Shown piece after piece: positions 48,601 to 56,200 of a DNA stretch of 64,000 nt (position 1 is its first letter; each line of letters opens with the position of its first letter). The position numbers and the translations under genes are program-made. The notes beneath the pieces are model-generated. The model ran no database searches. It was not told the origin of the DNA and saw only the letters and a program-made list of their open reading frames with translations. The stretch comes from Rhyacichthys aspro (lineage: Eukaryota > Chordata > Actinopteri > Gobiiformes > Rhyacichthyidae), in assembly GCA_036850595.1 (NCBI GenBank), contig CM072160.1:9031906-9095905 (forward strand), written 5' to 3'.

Positions 48601-50240
48601 TCTTTTAATCACTTCTTTTTAATACTTGAAGTCCTCATATCCCCAGCCATCCATAAATAATGAGAGAGATTCCTGTTGGCGGTAGAGCTCTTCATCACAA
48701 CCCCAGCTGAACTTGTCAAAGCACCTTTATTTCTGTGATGTCTTGTGATTTTTTTTATTTTTTTTTTGTAGAGGGGGCTCGATTCTCATCTGTGGTCTTA
48801 ACTCAGAAGGCAGCATGCACCGTGACTGTGCATGCCTTCTTTATGGACAGCTAAATTAACAAATGCGCTTGATTGAGCTAAGAGTTTAAAAAAGAGCCAA
48901 CAACGGGATATGATGTCACTTTTTGAGTTTGTGTGTGTTTTACATTTGAAATGAAAGATATTGAAAACAGCATAAATTATTCTCTGTTCATTAATTGGAC
49001 TGTGGTCAGACAACTCAGTTATAAACACTGAAGAGCCACTCTATACTGTGGGATTTTTGTCTGTATTAAAGAAAAGGTATTTTACAGGAACAGTTTTGAA
49101 TTTTAGTTTGGTTTTATAAATAGCTATATTATGACTTAACAGTATAACAAATGTGAATTAAAAATGTGAACTGTTGTCCCTTTTCTTGTTGATTGTTGTA
49201 CTTGAACAATACATAAGGGTGTTTCAACAAATGGAATAAACTATGAAAGATGGTTTAGTTCAGTCAACTACTGTGTTTTTTGTTAGACCTGCAACATTTT
49301 ACTGACCTCATTTGCAAGAGAGAGGCAGTGTTTGTTTTAACAGAGCTCTAGTCAGTATTTCTCACCACTTAACAAATCAAGTGGTAATAATCTATATGAA
49401 AAATGAAAAAGGATGGTTAACTATTCACATCAGTGATGCATAGCACATTAGCTTAGCTCTTTTGACAGAAAGACTGTAGCAGAGATGAGGGTTACAAATT
49501 GTCTCTGCCCTTAGAGCTGCGCGCAGGTCAACATTCAAAGTGCTTTTTACGCTCCACAATTGGGTTGGTTTGGACCTGCAGTGCACCAGTCTCCGTTTAC
49601 AGACTAAAGGTTGTCTTTATATTTCAGCCCACCTGGACATGCTGGTCTATATTTGTGTGTCCTCAGTGGACACTGTAAAGGACAGCTAACTTCTGTTCAT
49701 TTGAAAATGTCATTATGTTGAAACTCAAGTAGAGTTTGGACTATTTTGTAAATGGTGTCTTTTAGTTGTCTTCTTATACATTTCTAAACTATGCCAAGCC
49801 ACAGCGCACCCTTCTTGTCATATTCTCATCAAGCTTCTGAGCTACTTTGTAGGTGTCGGTGGTGAGAGCATGACTGGCTGTCACGATCTGTGTAAATGTT
49901 AAAGCAAACAATTTCATTTTATTTTTCTGATGTTGGTTGAGTGCCCATTTGTTTCCAAAAACAAAATGTATGTTCAACATATGAATGAAGGATATTTGCA
50001 TTGTGGAATATTGCACTGAAAACTGCTGTGTGATAAGACTGTATGTTTTTTAAACTTTTGGACTTGTTTTAAGTTTTGTTCTAAACACTGTGTTTTTAGC
50101 GCTTCTCTTTGGCCATGTAAATATGAAGACATCAAAGTAAGCTGTAAATAAAATGCAAATGTAGATAACTCTTAGAGCTACATCAGTGACCCTGTGTAGT
50201 CAGAAGGTAGAAAAAAATAAAGGGACTATTTTGTGTTTAC
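549..50240 (+). CDS. tenm4: Teneurin-4, 3' part of the gene: 22 coding exons and 3' UTR; 5' end outside window
   Basis: Type II transmembrane adhesion protein of neurons. Known roles of the family are trans-synaptic binding to latrophilins and homophilic adhesion, and TENM4 also acts in oligodendrocyte myelination. Coding exons: 549-650, 883-1077, 2658-2858, 6052-6237, 8224-8250, 10544-10690, 11513-11729, 16897-17016, 20569-20830, 21748-22015, 22110-22253, 23805-24054, 24414-24434, 26705-26937, 27418-27572, 30926-31803, 34745-34917, 36983-37218, 39739-40035, 40907-42521, 44067-44209, 47446-48204. All introns are GT...AG, phases agree at every junction, and the joined frame has no stop before TGA 48202-48204. 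It encodes about 2,208 residues, which fits the extracellular part of a roughly 2,770-residue teneurin. The first exon begins two bases into a codon, so cytoplasmic, membrane and stalk exons lie upstream. Paralogue choice rests on recalled residue matches (for example EGF1 starting ESIDDCPSNC) and on the downstream nars2 neighbour. Family certain; paralogue about 0.93. Confidence 0.95.
883..1077 (+). CDS. tenm4: tenm4 exon: EGF-like repeats 2 and 3
   Basis: The exon is 195 nt, phase 1-1, with acceptor TCAAAG (877-882) and donor GTAATT (1078). EGF2 has only five cysteines because Tyr (codon 918-920) sits where the third Cys normally is. In teneurins the free Cys left in EGF2 makes an inter-chain disulfide, giving the covalent dimer. 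EGF3 has all six cysteines. Confidence 0.95.
1078..2657 (+). other. tenm4: tenm4 intron, 1.58 kb
   Basis: GTAATT donor and CTTTCAG acceptor. AT-rich (a TATATATAATATAATATAATAA stretch lies near 2246-2270). No coding or repeat feature could be supported. Confidence 0.7.
2658..2858 (+). CDS. tenm4: tenm4 exon: EGF-like repeats 4 and 5
   Basis: The exon is 201 nt, phase 1-1, with donor GTGAGT at 2859. EGF4 begins VDCLDPTCSGRGVC and has six cysteines. EGF5 has five, with Phe (codon 2795-2797) in the third Cys position. It is the second odd-cysteine repeat that supports covalent dimerisation in teneurins. Confidence 0.95.
2859..6051 (+). other. tenm4: tenm4 intron, 3.19 kb
   Basis: Contains an 11-C run at 3337-3347 and a T-rich tract at about 5680-5710 (repeats of T6-8 plus ATT). 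A very long pyrimidine-rich stretch (about 5935-6051) precedes the next exon. No gene is recognisable; ORFs overlapping 5576-6112 are chance reading through these tracts. Confidence 0.65.
6052..6237 (+). CDS. tenm4: tenm4 exon: EGF-like repeats 6 and 7
   Basis: The exon is 186 nt, phase 1-1, with acceptor TCCCACAG and donor GTAGGA at 6238. It encodes two complete six-cysteine EGF repeats, beginning EICAADCGGHGVC and RACHPRCNEHGTC. Confidence 0.95.
6238..8223 (+). other. tenm4: tenm4 intron upstream of microexon A, 1.99 kb
   Basis: Ordinary AT-rich intron ending CTCCCAAG. No ORF, repeat or RNA gene could be supported. Confidence 0.65.
8224..8250 (+). CDS. tenm4: tenm4 microexon A (27 nt) between EGF7 and EGF8
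   Basis: Flanked by acceptor CCCAAG and donor GTATGG, phase 1-1. Read in the gene frame it adds AHYLDKVVK between EGF7 and EGF8, nearly identical to the 9-residue splice-site-A insert of vertebrate teneurins (AHYLDRVVK in human TENM4, from memory). It can be skipped without changing frame. The downstream intron starts with a pyrimidine-rich run at 8257-8292, as is common beside regulated neuronal exons. Confidence 0.93.
8251..10543 (+). other. tenm4: tenm4 intron downstream of microexon A, 2.29 kb
   Basis: Holds the pyrimidine run (8257-8292), a distinctly GC-richer block at about 8570-8870 with no recognisable protein, and a short interspersed-repeat fragment (10005-10138, listed separately). 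Otherwise nothing is supported. Confidence 0.6.
10005..10138 (+). repeat. Fragment of a common teleost interspersed repeat (3' part)
   Basis: Contains GGATAGGCTCC (10071-10081) followed by CAGCC, CGCGACCCC and an ending like TAGAAAATGAATGAAT. This is the familiar tail of a very abundant fish repeat recognised from memory. The same GGATAGGCTCC core recurs on the other strand at 57035-57045. The element class is not certain. Confidence 0.6.
10544..10690 (+). CDS. tenm4: tenm4 exon: EGF-like repeat 8
   Basis: The exon is 147 nt, phase 1-1, with acceptor CATACAG and donor GTAAAA at 10691. It encodes a six-cysteine EGF repeat (EGCPGLCNGNGRC...) and the start of the following Cys-rich linker with the acidic KDNDGD motif completed in the next exon. 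Confidence 0.94.
10691..11512 (+). other. tenm4: tenm4 intron, 822 nt
   Basis: No ORF or repeat of note. Confidence 0.65.
11513..11729 (+). CDS. tenm4: tenm4 exon: cysteine-rich region after the EGF repeats
   Basis: The exon is 217 nt, phase 1 in and phase 2 out, with donor GTGAGT at 11730. It encodes DGLVDCMDPDCC, further cysteines, PDPLDIIQETQ and the FYDRIHFLVGRDSTH segment, a strongly conserved teneurin stretch leading into the transthyretin-like domain. Confidence 0.95.
11730..16896 (+). other. tenm4: tenm4 intron, 5.17 kb, with LINE insertion
   Basis: Largest intron of the gene within the window. It carries the decayed LINE copy at about 14000-15370. The remaining sequence is AT-rich with no supported feature. 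Confidence 0.7.
14000..15370 (+). mobile_element. Degenerate LINE, reverse-transcriptase 3' part (L2/CR1-like)
   Basis: A 5'-truncated non-LTR retrotransposon. Broken reading frames carry the reverse-transcriptase order QSGFRP, LSAAFDT, GVPQ..ILGPLLF and YADDTQIY. They are followed by the C-terminal LINE signature RLDYCNGLLTGLP, HWLPDAQRIDFKTALLVYKSLHG and AAKIWNSLPEDVR. The frame is disrupted by a TGA just before GVPQ and by at least two frameshifts, one at about 14600, so it is dead. The 3' end (about 15311-15370) has TGTAAAGCACTTTGAATTG and CTATAAATAA, typical of fish L2-type elements. It lies in the same orientation as tenm4. LINE is certain; the clade is from memory. Confidence 0.88.
16897..17016 (+). 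CDS. tenm4: tenm4 exon: start of transthyretin-like domain
   Basis: The exon is 120 nt, phase 2-2, with acceptor CATGCAG and donor GTAAGA. It encodes [20 protein letters not shown] and the NPSYGYTITRQDG segment, the carboxypeptidase-regulatory/transthyretin-like fold that packs against the FN-plug in teneurin structures. Confidence 0.95.
17017..20568 (+). other. tenm4: tenm4 intron, 3.55 kb
   Basis: AT-rich with a C/T-rich stretch at about 17840-18240. No gene, RNA or clear repeat could be supported. ORFs here are short and unrecognised. Confidence 0.65.
20569..20830 (+). CDS. tenm4: tenm4 exon: transthyretin-like domain and linker
   Basis: The exon is 262 nt, phase 2 in and phase 0 out, with acceptor TTGCAG and donor GTGACT. 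It encodes FDLVTNGGIAIGLRFERAPF, then THTLW-type text (ITQEHTLWLPWGRFF), MRHEEN and IPSCDL, ending IVPEIQ. All are highly conserved teneurin sequence. Confidence 0.95.
20831..21747 (+). other. tenm4: tenm4 intron, 917 nt
   Basis: AT-rich, ending GAATCTAG. Nothing else is supported. Confidence 0.65.
21748..22015 (+). CDS. tenm4: tenm4 exon: FN-plug domain, first part
   Basis: The exon is 268 nt, phase 0 in and phase 1 out. It encodes SLQEEVPIPGTDMKLSYLSS, then GYKSILRVTLTHPTIPFNL and VEGRLFRKWF. This domain plugs the bottom of the YD barrel in teneurin structures. The PIPGTD stretch looks more like what I remember from other teneurin paralogues than from human TENM4, a mild oddity. Confidence 0.95.
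22110..22253 (+). CDS. tenm4: tenm4 exon: FN-plug to propeller junction
   Basis: The exon is 144 nt, phase 1-1, after an intron of only 94 nt (22016-22109). It encodes VSVGFEYESCPDLILWEKR and KLGGWTIDKHHALNIQS. Confidence 0.95.
22441..22600 (+). mobile_element. Possible hAT-type DNA transposon fragment
   Basis: Begins CAGGGGTTCCCAAACTTTTC and continues into CCACGACCCAC. This matches the usual terminal sequence of vertebrate hAT (Charlie-like) elements as remembered. No matching inverted end or 8-bp target duplication was found by eye, so the 3' limit is a guess. Confidence 0.4.
22654..22706. repeat. (AT)n microsatellite, about 53 bp
   Basis: Uninterrupted AT/TA alternation directly visible, preceded by ATT-rich sequence. 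It creates the spurious IYIYIY coding run. Confidence 0.95.
23533..23636. repeat. Short interspersed repeat fragment
   Basis: Starts with three copies of TTGAAT followed by TTATTTATTTGACAAGGACATGCAC, a stretch that recurs widely in fish genomes as I remember it. The family is not identified. Confidence 0.4.
23805..24054 (+). CDS. tenm4: tenm4 exon: start of NHL beta-propeller
   Basis: The exon is 250 nt, phase 1 in and phase 2 out, with donor GTAAGA at 24055. It encodes GNGENVFISQQPPVIGS, GRRRSISCPSCNG, then NHL blade sequence ([20 protein letters not shown]) and ends VLEL. The propeller carries homophilic and latrophilin-binding surfaces in this family. Confidence 0.95.
24055..24413 (+). 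other. tenm4: tenm4 intron upstream of microexon B, 359 nt
   Basis: Ends TTTCTGCTTCTGTTGACATACAG. A TGC lies at 24395-24397, 16 nt before the acceptor AG, where SRRM4-dependent neuronal microexons usually carry such a motif. Confidence 0.6.
24414..24434 (+). CDS. tenm4: tenm4 microexon B (21 nt) in the beta-propeller
   Basis: Acceptor ATACAG, donor GTAAGC, phase 2-2. Inclusion reads LELR-NKDFRHS-NSPAHKYY; skipping reads LELSNSPAHKYY. The NKDFRHS insert is the known seven-residue splice-site-B insert of teneurins. In teneurin-2 and teneurin-3 it changes adhesion and latrophilin recognition. Identity and reading frame are clear. Confidence 0.95.
24435..26704 (+). other. tenm4: tenm4 intron downstream of microexon B, 2.27 kb
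   Basis: AT-rich with no supported feature. Ends CTTCCCTTAG. Confidence 0.65.
26705..26937 (+). CDS. tenm4: tenm4 exon: NHL propeller blades
   Basis: The exon is 233 nt, phase 2 in and phase 1 out. It encodes NSPAHKYYLATSPVNGAVFL, VAGTGDQCLPYDDTRCGDGG and ATLTNPRG, a classic NHL repeat pattern. The donor is GTAAGT at 26938. Confidence 0.95.
26938..27417 (+). other. tenm4: tenm4 intron, 480 nt
   Basis: Nothing notable; ends TATCTGTAG. Confidence 0.65.
27418..27572 (+). CDS. tenm4: tenm4 exon: NHL propeller blade
   Basis: The exon is 155 nt, phase 1 in and phase 0 out. It encodes [20 protein letters not shown] and ISTLLG...LTSARPLSCD, ending VMDISQ. The donor is GTACGA. Confidence 0.95.
27573..30925 (+). 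other. tenm4: tenm4 intron, 3.35 kb
   Basis: Contains a GC-richer stretch around 28100-28950 with a 170-codon ORF (28598-29110) that resembles nothing I know. No other feature is supported. Confidence 0.6.
30926..31803 (+). CDS. tenm4: tenm4 exon: end of propeller and start of YD shell
   Basis: Large 878-nt exon, phase 0 in and phase 2 out, with donor GTAAGT. It encodes [37 protein letters not shown], the Cys-dense CDCKNDANCDC insert, further NHL sequence (LAVCPDGELYIADLGNIRIR), then the first YD-type strands (ELYLFDANG, NENGWTTFYE). Confidence 0.97.
31804..34744 (+). other. tenm4: tenm4 intron, 2.94 kb
   Basis: AT-rich with no supported feature. Confidence 0.65.
34745..34917 (+). CDS. tenm4: tenm4 exon: YD shell
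   Basis: The exon is 173 nt, phase 2 in and phase 1 out. It encodes YDSYGRLTNVTYPTGRVSSY and TTNLSASGTFYTLMQ. YDxxGRLT is the canonical YD-repeat motif shared with bacterial Rhs and Tc toxin shells. Confidence 0.96.
34918..36982 (+). other. tenm4: tenm4 intron, 2.07 kb
   Basis: Contains the (TG)n run at 36587-36624. Nothing else is supported. Confidence 0.65.
36587..36624. repeat. (TG)n microsatellite, about 19 units
   Basis: Uninterrupted TG dinucleotide run, directly visible. Confidence 0.95.
36983..37218 (+). CDS. tenm4: tenm4 exon: YD shell
   Basis: The exon is 236 nt, phase 1 in and phase 0 out. It encodes [53 protein letters not shown] and GRRLR. The donor is GTATGG. Confidence 0.96.
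37219..39738 (+). other. tenm4: tenm4 intron, 2.52 kb
   Basis: Contains an (ATT)n run at 38183-38209 and several A/T homopolymers (for example at 39363-39379). No gene feature. Confidence 0.65.
38183..38209. repeat. (TAT)n microsatellite, 9 units
   Basis: Trinucleotide run directly visible. Confidence 0.93.
39739..40035 (+). CDS. tenm4: tenm4 exon: YD shell
   Basis: The exon is 297 nt, phase 0-0. It encodes VHNRNLLSLDFDRITRTEKV, DDHRKFTLRIHYDHAGRP, SRLNGVNVTYSPGG and YDQNGRITSQIFADGKSW. YDHAGRP and YDQNGRI are YD repeats. Confidence 0.96.
40036..40906 (+). other. tenm4: tenm4 intron, 871 nt
   Basis: AT-rich with a poly-A run near 40735-40749. No feature is supported. Confidence 0.65.
40907..42521 (+). 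CDS. tenm4: tenm4 large exon: main YD barrel and Rhs-core closing motif
   Basis: The 1,615-nt exon is phase 0 in and phase 1 out, the largest of the gene. It begins SMVLLLYSQRQYIFEFDKNN and carries successive YD strands (for example YDNMGRVV, YEYDADGQL, YSYDLNGNLH, YDIRDRITRL, YRYDGLGRRV, YYDLQGHL). It ends with the Rhs-core signature DYDVLAGRWTTPDH at 42371-42412, which closes the barrel in Rhs/Tc toxins and teneurins. The first ATG at 40910 is internal, not a start. Reading on through the donor gives 37 unrelated codons to a stop at 42632-42634. Confidence 0.98.
42522..44066 (+). other. tenm4: tenm4 intron, 1.55 kb
   Basis: Contains a short (CATA)n-like stretch at about 42728-42770. Nothing else is supported. 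Confidence 0.65.
44067..44209 (+). CDS. tenm4: tenm4 exon: linker after the YD barrel
   Basis: The exon is 143 nt, phase 1 in and phase 0 out. It encodes [20 protein letters not shown] and EPSYELVRTQIKTQEWD, the segment threaded out of the barrel in teneurin structures. The donor is GTAACA. Confidence 0.96.
44210..47445 (+). other. tenm4: Last tenm4 intron, 3.24 kb
   Basis: Mostly AT-rich, with a GC-richer block at about 46040-46400. That block is open in both directions (147 codons forward, 136 reverse) but matches no protein I recognise. Confidence 0.6.
47446..48204 (+). CDS. tenm4: tenm4 terminal coding exon: toxin-like domain and TCAP
   Basis: The last 759 coding nt are phase 0, ending in TGA 48202-48204. 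It encodes SLLGVQCEVQRQLKAFVKLE, FGKGVKFAIRDGRITTDIIS, LENLHFTITGVDTHYFVK, NTVLNGRTRR and a charged helix (EEKARVLELARQRAVAQAWA). These form the antibiotic-binding-domain-like and Tox-GHH-like modules related to bacterial polymorphic toxins. The C-terminus is the teneurin C-terminal associated peptide followed by GRR. No catalytic role is expected in animals. Confidence 0.98.
   Translation, partial: SLLGVQCEVQRQLKAFVKLERFGQIYRAKSAGCPQTEDKILFSSGGSIFGKGVKFAIRDGRITTDIISLANEDGRRMAAVLNDAFYLENLHFTITGVDTHYFVKLGSVEGDLALIGMTVGRRTLENGVNVTVSQVNTVLNGRTRRITDIQLQYSALCLNTRYGSSVDEEKARVLELARQRAVAQAWARERQRLRDGEEGSRTWTEGEKQQLLGSGRVQGYDGYYVVSVDQYPELADSVNNIHFMRQSEMGRR
48070..48201 (+). other. tenm4: TCAP-4 (teneurin C-terminal associated peptide) coding segment
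   Basis: The segment encodes 41 residues starting QQLLGSGRVQGYDGYY and ending MRQSEM (48070-48192), then GRR (48193-48201) and stop. Size and ends match the described TCAP family, whose C-terminal Gly-Arg-Arg is read as an amidation/processing signal. The upstream residues are Glu-Lys. Whether the peptide is released here is unknown. Confidence 0.8.
48205..50240 (+). other. tenm4: tenm4 3' UTR (end inferred)
   Basis: Non-coding AT-rich sequence after the stop. AATAAA hexamers lie at 49235-49240, 50147-50152 and 50216-50221. The last two, followed by a T/G-rich stretch (about 50228-50285), are the best distal poly(A) signals; the first could give a shorter isoform. The true end is an inference. 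Confidence 0.55.
50216..50221 (+). terminator. tenm4: Candidate distal poly(A) signal of tenm4
   Basis: AATAAA within AAAAAAATAAAGGG, with TTTTGTGTTTACTTTTGGTGTTTT-like downstream sequence. A second AATAAA is 69 nt upstream (50147-50152). Confidence 0.5.
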
Positions 50241-53200
50241 TTTTGGTGTTTTCTGATATATTTGTACTTTTGGTTCTTGTTGTAGTTGTCATTTAAACAT
50301 CTTCCTCACATTCAGTCATTGTGAATGAACTACATTTCATTTCACTTTAAATTTGCAATGTTGATAAAATTGACTTAAAACTTATATTGACTTTAAACAT
50401 ACACACACACAACAACAACAAAAAATGTAATGGTAAAAGAGGCCTTTCAAAAAAAGTAGTATGTTCTATTTTATTTAGTACTAATAACTCATTTGAGACT
50501 GAAACCGAGCTAAATTTGGTTAGCAATCAGTAACCCATCAGCCACATTTCACAGGCATGCCCTTAACATGTAAGTGGGATGTTTATTTGCTACATAGGCT
50601 AATCTCACTGTTGACTGTGCAGTAATCTACAGATCCCTCAGAAAAGCACGTCTTAGTGTGAGTCAGTGGGAGCCAACTGATCCCATGGTCCACACTGTTC
50701 ACTGTCAGTGGACATACAGACACACAGAGCTTTAGTAAAAAACTTAAAACAATTTTCCATGTGAACAGCAAGCCTGGAGCGATGCACTACAAAACTTGAC
50801 TATTAAATAACCCATCAAAGTTTAAGGGCAGACCTTTGATGTTTCAAAAGGCACCAGGAGACTGTGTTTTTGAGCTTGATAAGTGTCTGGGAACAAGTGG
50901 AGCTAAGGGGGCTAATCCTGTTAACAGGCAGGAGGCTCAGGAGCCCTGCGCCAGAGTGTGTGGAGCAACAAGGGAGCTTCAATGCACTTCTGCCTTTACC
51001 ACAAGTAAATACAACAGGTACTTTTGCAGGAGCACATGTCATTCACCCATTTATTTTTCATCCATTAGCCTCAATGTTGGCAGAGAAAACTGTCTTATCA
51101 TATGACCTTAATGTTTGCTCACACTGTTATTGTGACACACTGAACTGTCTTCCTCCAGAAAACAGAATTTCTTCACTGGAAACAGACAGTCCTGCTTACA
51201 GAGACATGAATTGTGCTGCACAAAGGAAAATGTCACCTGAGAGGACTATACTAGACCTATGTCGTGGTAAAATTATAATAACAATGTAAACTACCCACAC
51301 CTCAGTCTCTGCTGCAGAGGATATGCTTCATTCTAGTGATAAGGAAATGTAACTGAGTCCTAACATCACGGCTGACCAAACCCTCCTCCATCAAATAGAG
51401 TTCATTTAAATACTGTAGTTGTGAAAGTCAAAGAAAATGACAGTGATGCACAGACGACTGAATGTGTGACAGTGTGGAAAAAGGTGAAACTGTCAGTAAC
51501 TGGACATAGTTAATGATCATATCTTTATCAAATTATTACTGGAGCAAGAGTGGCAAAAAAAAAAACTATTCAGCAATTGATTTACTGGCTGTCTGAGCCT
51601 GGATTCGTTCACGTCCAGCCAAGTCCAAAATAAGATTGTAAGATTGATGATGTCTACCTCACGCTAACTGTGCTGCGATTGGTGTTGTGAGTGCAGTTAG
51701 CATCTCTGTTTCACAGAGTGGATAAGCAAAACGAAGTTGAACAAAGAAAACAATAGAAATCAAAGTGGCCAAATGTTTAGTCAGAAGTGACTGTAGGAAG
51801 AAAAATAGTGGGAAAATAAATTCTTCAAAAATATACTCTGTATGTTTGAAAAAAAAATCTCTTTCAAGTGCAAGTTAATGTTGTGAAAAACAAGCATTAC
51901 TTATTACCTACATCTGGATTTAGGTCACATTAGAGACAATTAAAAACTTCCCCACGTTTTGCTTTCAGGTATATTATAATGGCATGAGTTTATACACTTC
52001 ACAAGCATAATTACTCTCTGGTTTGTCCATTGTGCTGCTGATAATTATTCAAGTTTGTGCAAGGAGACGGGGAATATGCTCACTGCTGAACCTGGTTTCA
52101 CAGCTACAATTGGCAATAAAAAGCCAAACCTTTTCCTGAGAAGCATGTGTGGACTGTTTTATTTCCCATTACCTTTGCTTAGAGAGCTGCACATTGCTTT
52201 CACACTCCATCTGTTCCCGCTCGCTGATAATTCCAGCTCTAACTGTTGGATAAACACAGCCAAAGGTATTTCCTGGTAAAATCTGCCAAAGGTTGATTCT
52301 TGCTGAGGACCAGTCTTCCATTCCTTCAATGCATCCTGAGCATGGTCCAGAAATAGCCACTAAAATAAAACACCTGCTGTGTGTAGCAAGCTCAGTCACT
52401 CTCAGCCACTGCATTACCTGACATTTAAGTGCATACACCGTATAAACAGAGGCATGTTTTCATATAGGCTGTAAAGTAACTGGTGTCTGACTCTTCTCAT
52501 CTGGCGTGTGGCCTGATTAACCCCATATGCCTGAACACTTCACACTGTGCTTTCAATCATTCAGGAGTGCTCCTTATGCAAATGCTGGACCAATCATAAA
52601 ATCTTATGGGCTTCGGAATGGCAAAGCAGTCAGCTGTAAATGCCGGTAGGATTTCCTTTTTGGCTCTCATTTATTTTGCCCAGTGACACGACCATGATGA
52701 CAAAACACAGCAGCAACAAAAGCACTTAGTAACACACAGGCTCTGGATGGTCCTCTTTAATGTGTCACATTTCTCCAGGTCACACAAAGTCCAGGCCTTT
52801 GGAAGGAATGAGCACAGCTCGCAGTGGATCTGCAAGACTATCAACTTAAGCAGAATAATGCTGCATGCTTGTGATGTGAGAACTATTCTTTAAAAAAATA
52901 CCATCTAACAGCCCTGTGAGAGAAGTCCATCACCGAAAGCAACATGCTCTGTTTCTGAAGCATTACATGGCTTTTGGTGTCATTTGCTCCGAGATATGCA
53001 TCAGAAACTTCATCAATACTCTGTGAAGTGGAGCCAAGATAAAGCTGTACTCACAAATCCACAGCTGTCTGTACAGTGATGCAGCTGAACCCGGTGTAAC
53101 GAAGTGTATCTCTTCAAAGAACCATTTTAGTAGAGAGAGTAGAGAAAAGACAGTAAACAACCGCCTTTTATCCAGTCAGATTAAAGATATCAGTAAATAG

Positions 53201-56200
53201 GCTGCACGTTTAGAAGGTCAAAAAATGGTACCCAGGTATGTTTTTCTCTAAATAGTCACATCAATCCTGTAGGCTGGATTTGGTTTTGGGGTTTCATTTT
53301 ATTTGAAACTTTTACCTTTACTTGATTGATGTTATAATCTACCACTCTTCTTTATTCTTGCACACAAACAGCAGTCACTTGGTATTTCATTTTATATTAG
53401 TACATTCCTGTTTGATTCACATAGAAATCTTTTGTCTTTCTTACATCCAAATAAATTTATCTGCAGGAGAAATTATGAGTGACTCCCTTCGGCACAACTG
53501 TGGGTAGAAAAATAGGACTGTTTGAAGGGCCTCACGTATACAGTGTCCGCTGCTGTGTGTTACAGTGACTGCTGATGGTGGTCTTGCTGGACCCACTGGA
53601 GGCTGGGGGCACAGCTGCAGCTGCCGTCTCCCATCACATTTCCCCTGACAGGTGTGAACAAAGGACCCAGAGAAATGTCACCGCCGCATTTTTAAGGCGC
53701 TCAGACACCTCTCACATTCAGGAATTAAACTGCCTTTGCACATTATGCAAATCATATTGACAGCATATCTAATGCTTTTATTAGGGTAATTAGGCCTGAG
53801 GTCAGATTTGTCCATTGCAGAGGATAGGCACACTCTCAAAATGAGGATTCATTAGCCTTTGAGTTGACTGAAAGGTTAACTAACACCTAATATCTTAAGA
53901 CAGCTTATCATGTAGCACTTTAAGACTGTAAAAAACATAGGTGTTATTGATTTCTGTCTCTAAAATGAGCTCAAAGTCATACACTTCATCTGCTATGAAG
54001 TATATGACTCATATAATTGGAGATATTCTTGCTAAAACGACACTGGCAATATAGAGCCAGGCATTAATAAAAGCACTGTTTCATTTTAAAGGAGTGTTGT
54101 CCTCAGTTGTCAGTCTCCAGGCCACATTCATATTTGATACATATGAAGTATTTAATAGCAGGCTGGATTTAAAATATATAAAGCACTGTTGAGGGTGGTG
54201 TGCTGTTTTAAAATGAGCCTTTAGGTCAAAGGTTAAATTAATAGACGGTTGTCAGTGACCGGTCCTTTGTCACCCGGGAGCATGGTATATAGTGATGTTT
54301 TTAGATGTGTGACAGTTTGATATAAATCTTTGCTACCGGTAAATCTAAAGGCCGTTTGTTCTAAATTGATTGAATTGTTGTGGGTATTTGGTTCATTTGG
54401 TGCTTAGTGACCAAACCATAATTGAACCTACCCCAAGTTCTCAGACATGACACATGCCTTAGATAAAAACAACCAAATTTTGTAGTACATTTACATTTTA
54501 AAGTTATATGGGAAACAATGATTCAAGCAGAAAAATCCATGTTAAAATAGCAAACTAAATCAAGCCAGTTTCCCTGTCTTCTGTTTGAATGTGACATGTG
54601 TGTTTAGTCTTTAAAGCACAAAGCCTGAAGTCAGTCTGACAGGATTATTTTGGTTACAGAACCTTTGGGCCCATTGCGAATACTATTATGTAGATCAGCC
54701 TCGGGGAATTTATTTCCACATCGTGCTTTTGGATTGTGACATGCCTGGCCTCTCATTTCATTTACCCATACAAATAAGACTGCCAGTCCAACTGCTTTCA
54801 AGGCAATGAGAATTTTTAGCACATTCCACTGAACGAATTGTCTACTTTCATACTTTTTTCATCCTGACCAAATTTTCTTCAAATGTAAAACTGCTGACCC
54901 CTAAGAATACAGCGCACACAGTGACGCAGCATTTCACCACATTCAGAGATCAGAGCCACAGTCTACCTGTCATTAAAATTATGTTTTCAATGTCACTTTT
55001 TGAGTTATCCTAGTATTCAAATGTTCCTTTCAAATGAGCTTGAACTGTGCTGCTGTTTTACACACTGTACATCATTGAGACATCAAAATAAACACACACA
55101 GCCTTTTAGGGGGTGATTGAGATTTCTATTATGCACTTCAGTTTGTGCATGAGTTGAGTGCATTGAGTTTTTATGTCGTTCTACACATGAACATTCATTG
55201 TTTTGGCATAAATGACACACTACGTGGATGTGGCAAAGGGAAATCACACTGTCATTCTACTGCTACAATACAATACTCGCAGCCATTAAAACAGCACTAC
55301 GTTTATCTCTCACTGATGCAGAAAAGTAGCTTTTTGGAGACAAGTAGATCCTGTCAAAACAGTACAATCTGCATAAAATATCATACACAGAAGCAGACAG
55401 TGACACCAACACTGCAGTGTAAGTGAAAGGATATTCCTCCAGGTTTTATTGGCCTATTTTCCATCTACACAACATCTGAAAATGCCTCAGCAAAACACGT
55501 TTGGGCCCAAATAATTCAGTTCAACCAAAGTAATGACAATCTAAAGCTAAAATATCTCAAATTGAAACCTCATACATTTACTTACTTTAATATCCTTGTA
55601 GCCCTGGCCATTATAAGAGTCATAACAGATTTTGATTCTGACTCTCCACAATGACCAATGTTTTGTGTAATATATTTCCATGTTCTGGGTTTCCTGCAAA
55701 ATGTAAAAATTAGTTTGGCAGGTTAGGTTTTGTATTCTCTAAATCCTACCTGTACAAACTGCTGTGTATATTTGAGTCATTTCAGTTCAGATGGGTCCCA
55801 ATTGTTTTATAATTAACACAGCAGCATATGGGCACAGGCCTTTGATTTTTATAAATGGAATGAAAAGTACAAATAGTGTGGTTGAACACCCACAACGTCA
55901 GGGTGAAGCAGTGAGTGAGGGGAACTCATGAGCCCACATGGAAAGGCAAGACATTACCATTTATTGTTTGGCTAATTACGGGGTAGTTGTTTGTCTGGAT
56001 AAACTGGAGTAATTAGTCATAGATTTATGGTTGGACGTCTGCTGGGACCGTAGCATCTACTGAAGGGATTATTGTTTTCACAGAAGTGAGAAAATGGTGC
56101 AATAAAATATAATATTTCCAATCTGTACTTCCAAAACGCACACTTTACTGGAGCTTATTTCTAAAACCAGTTGTGTTATGACAATCACTTGGCTGAGTCC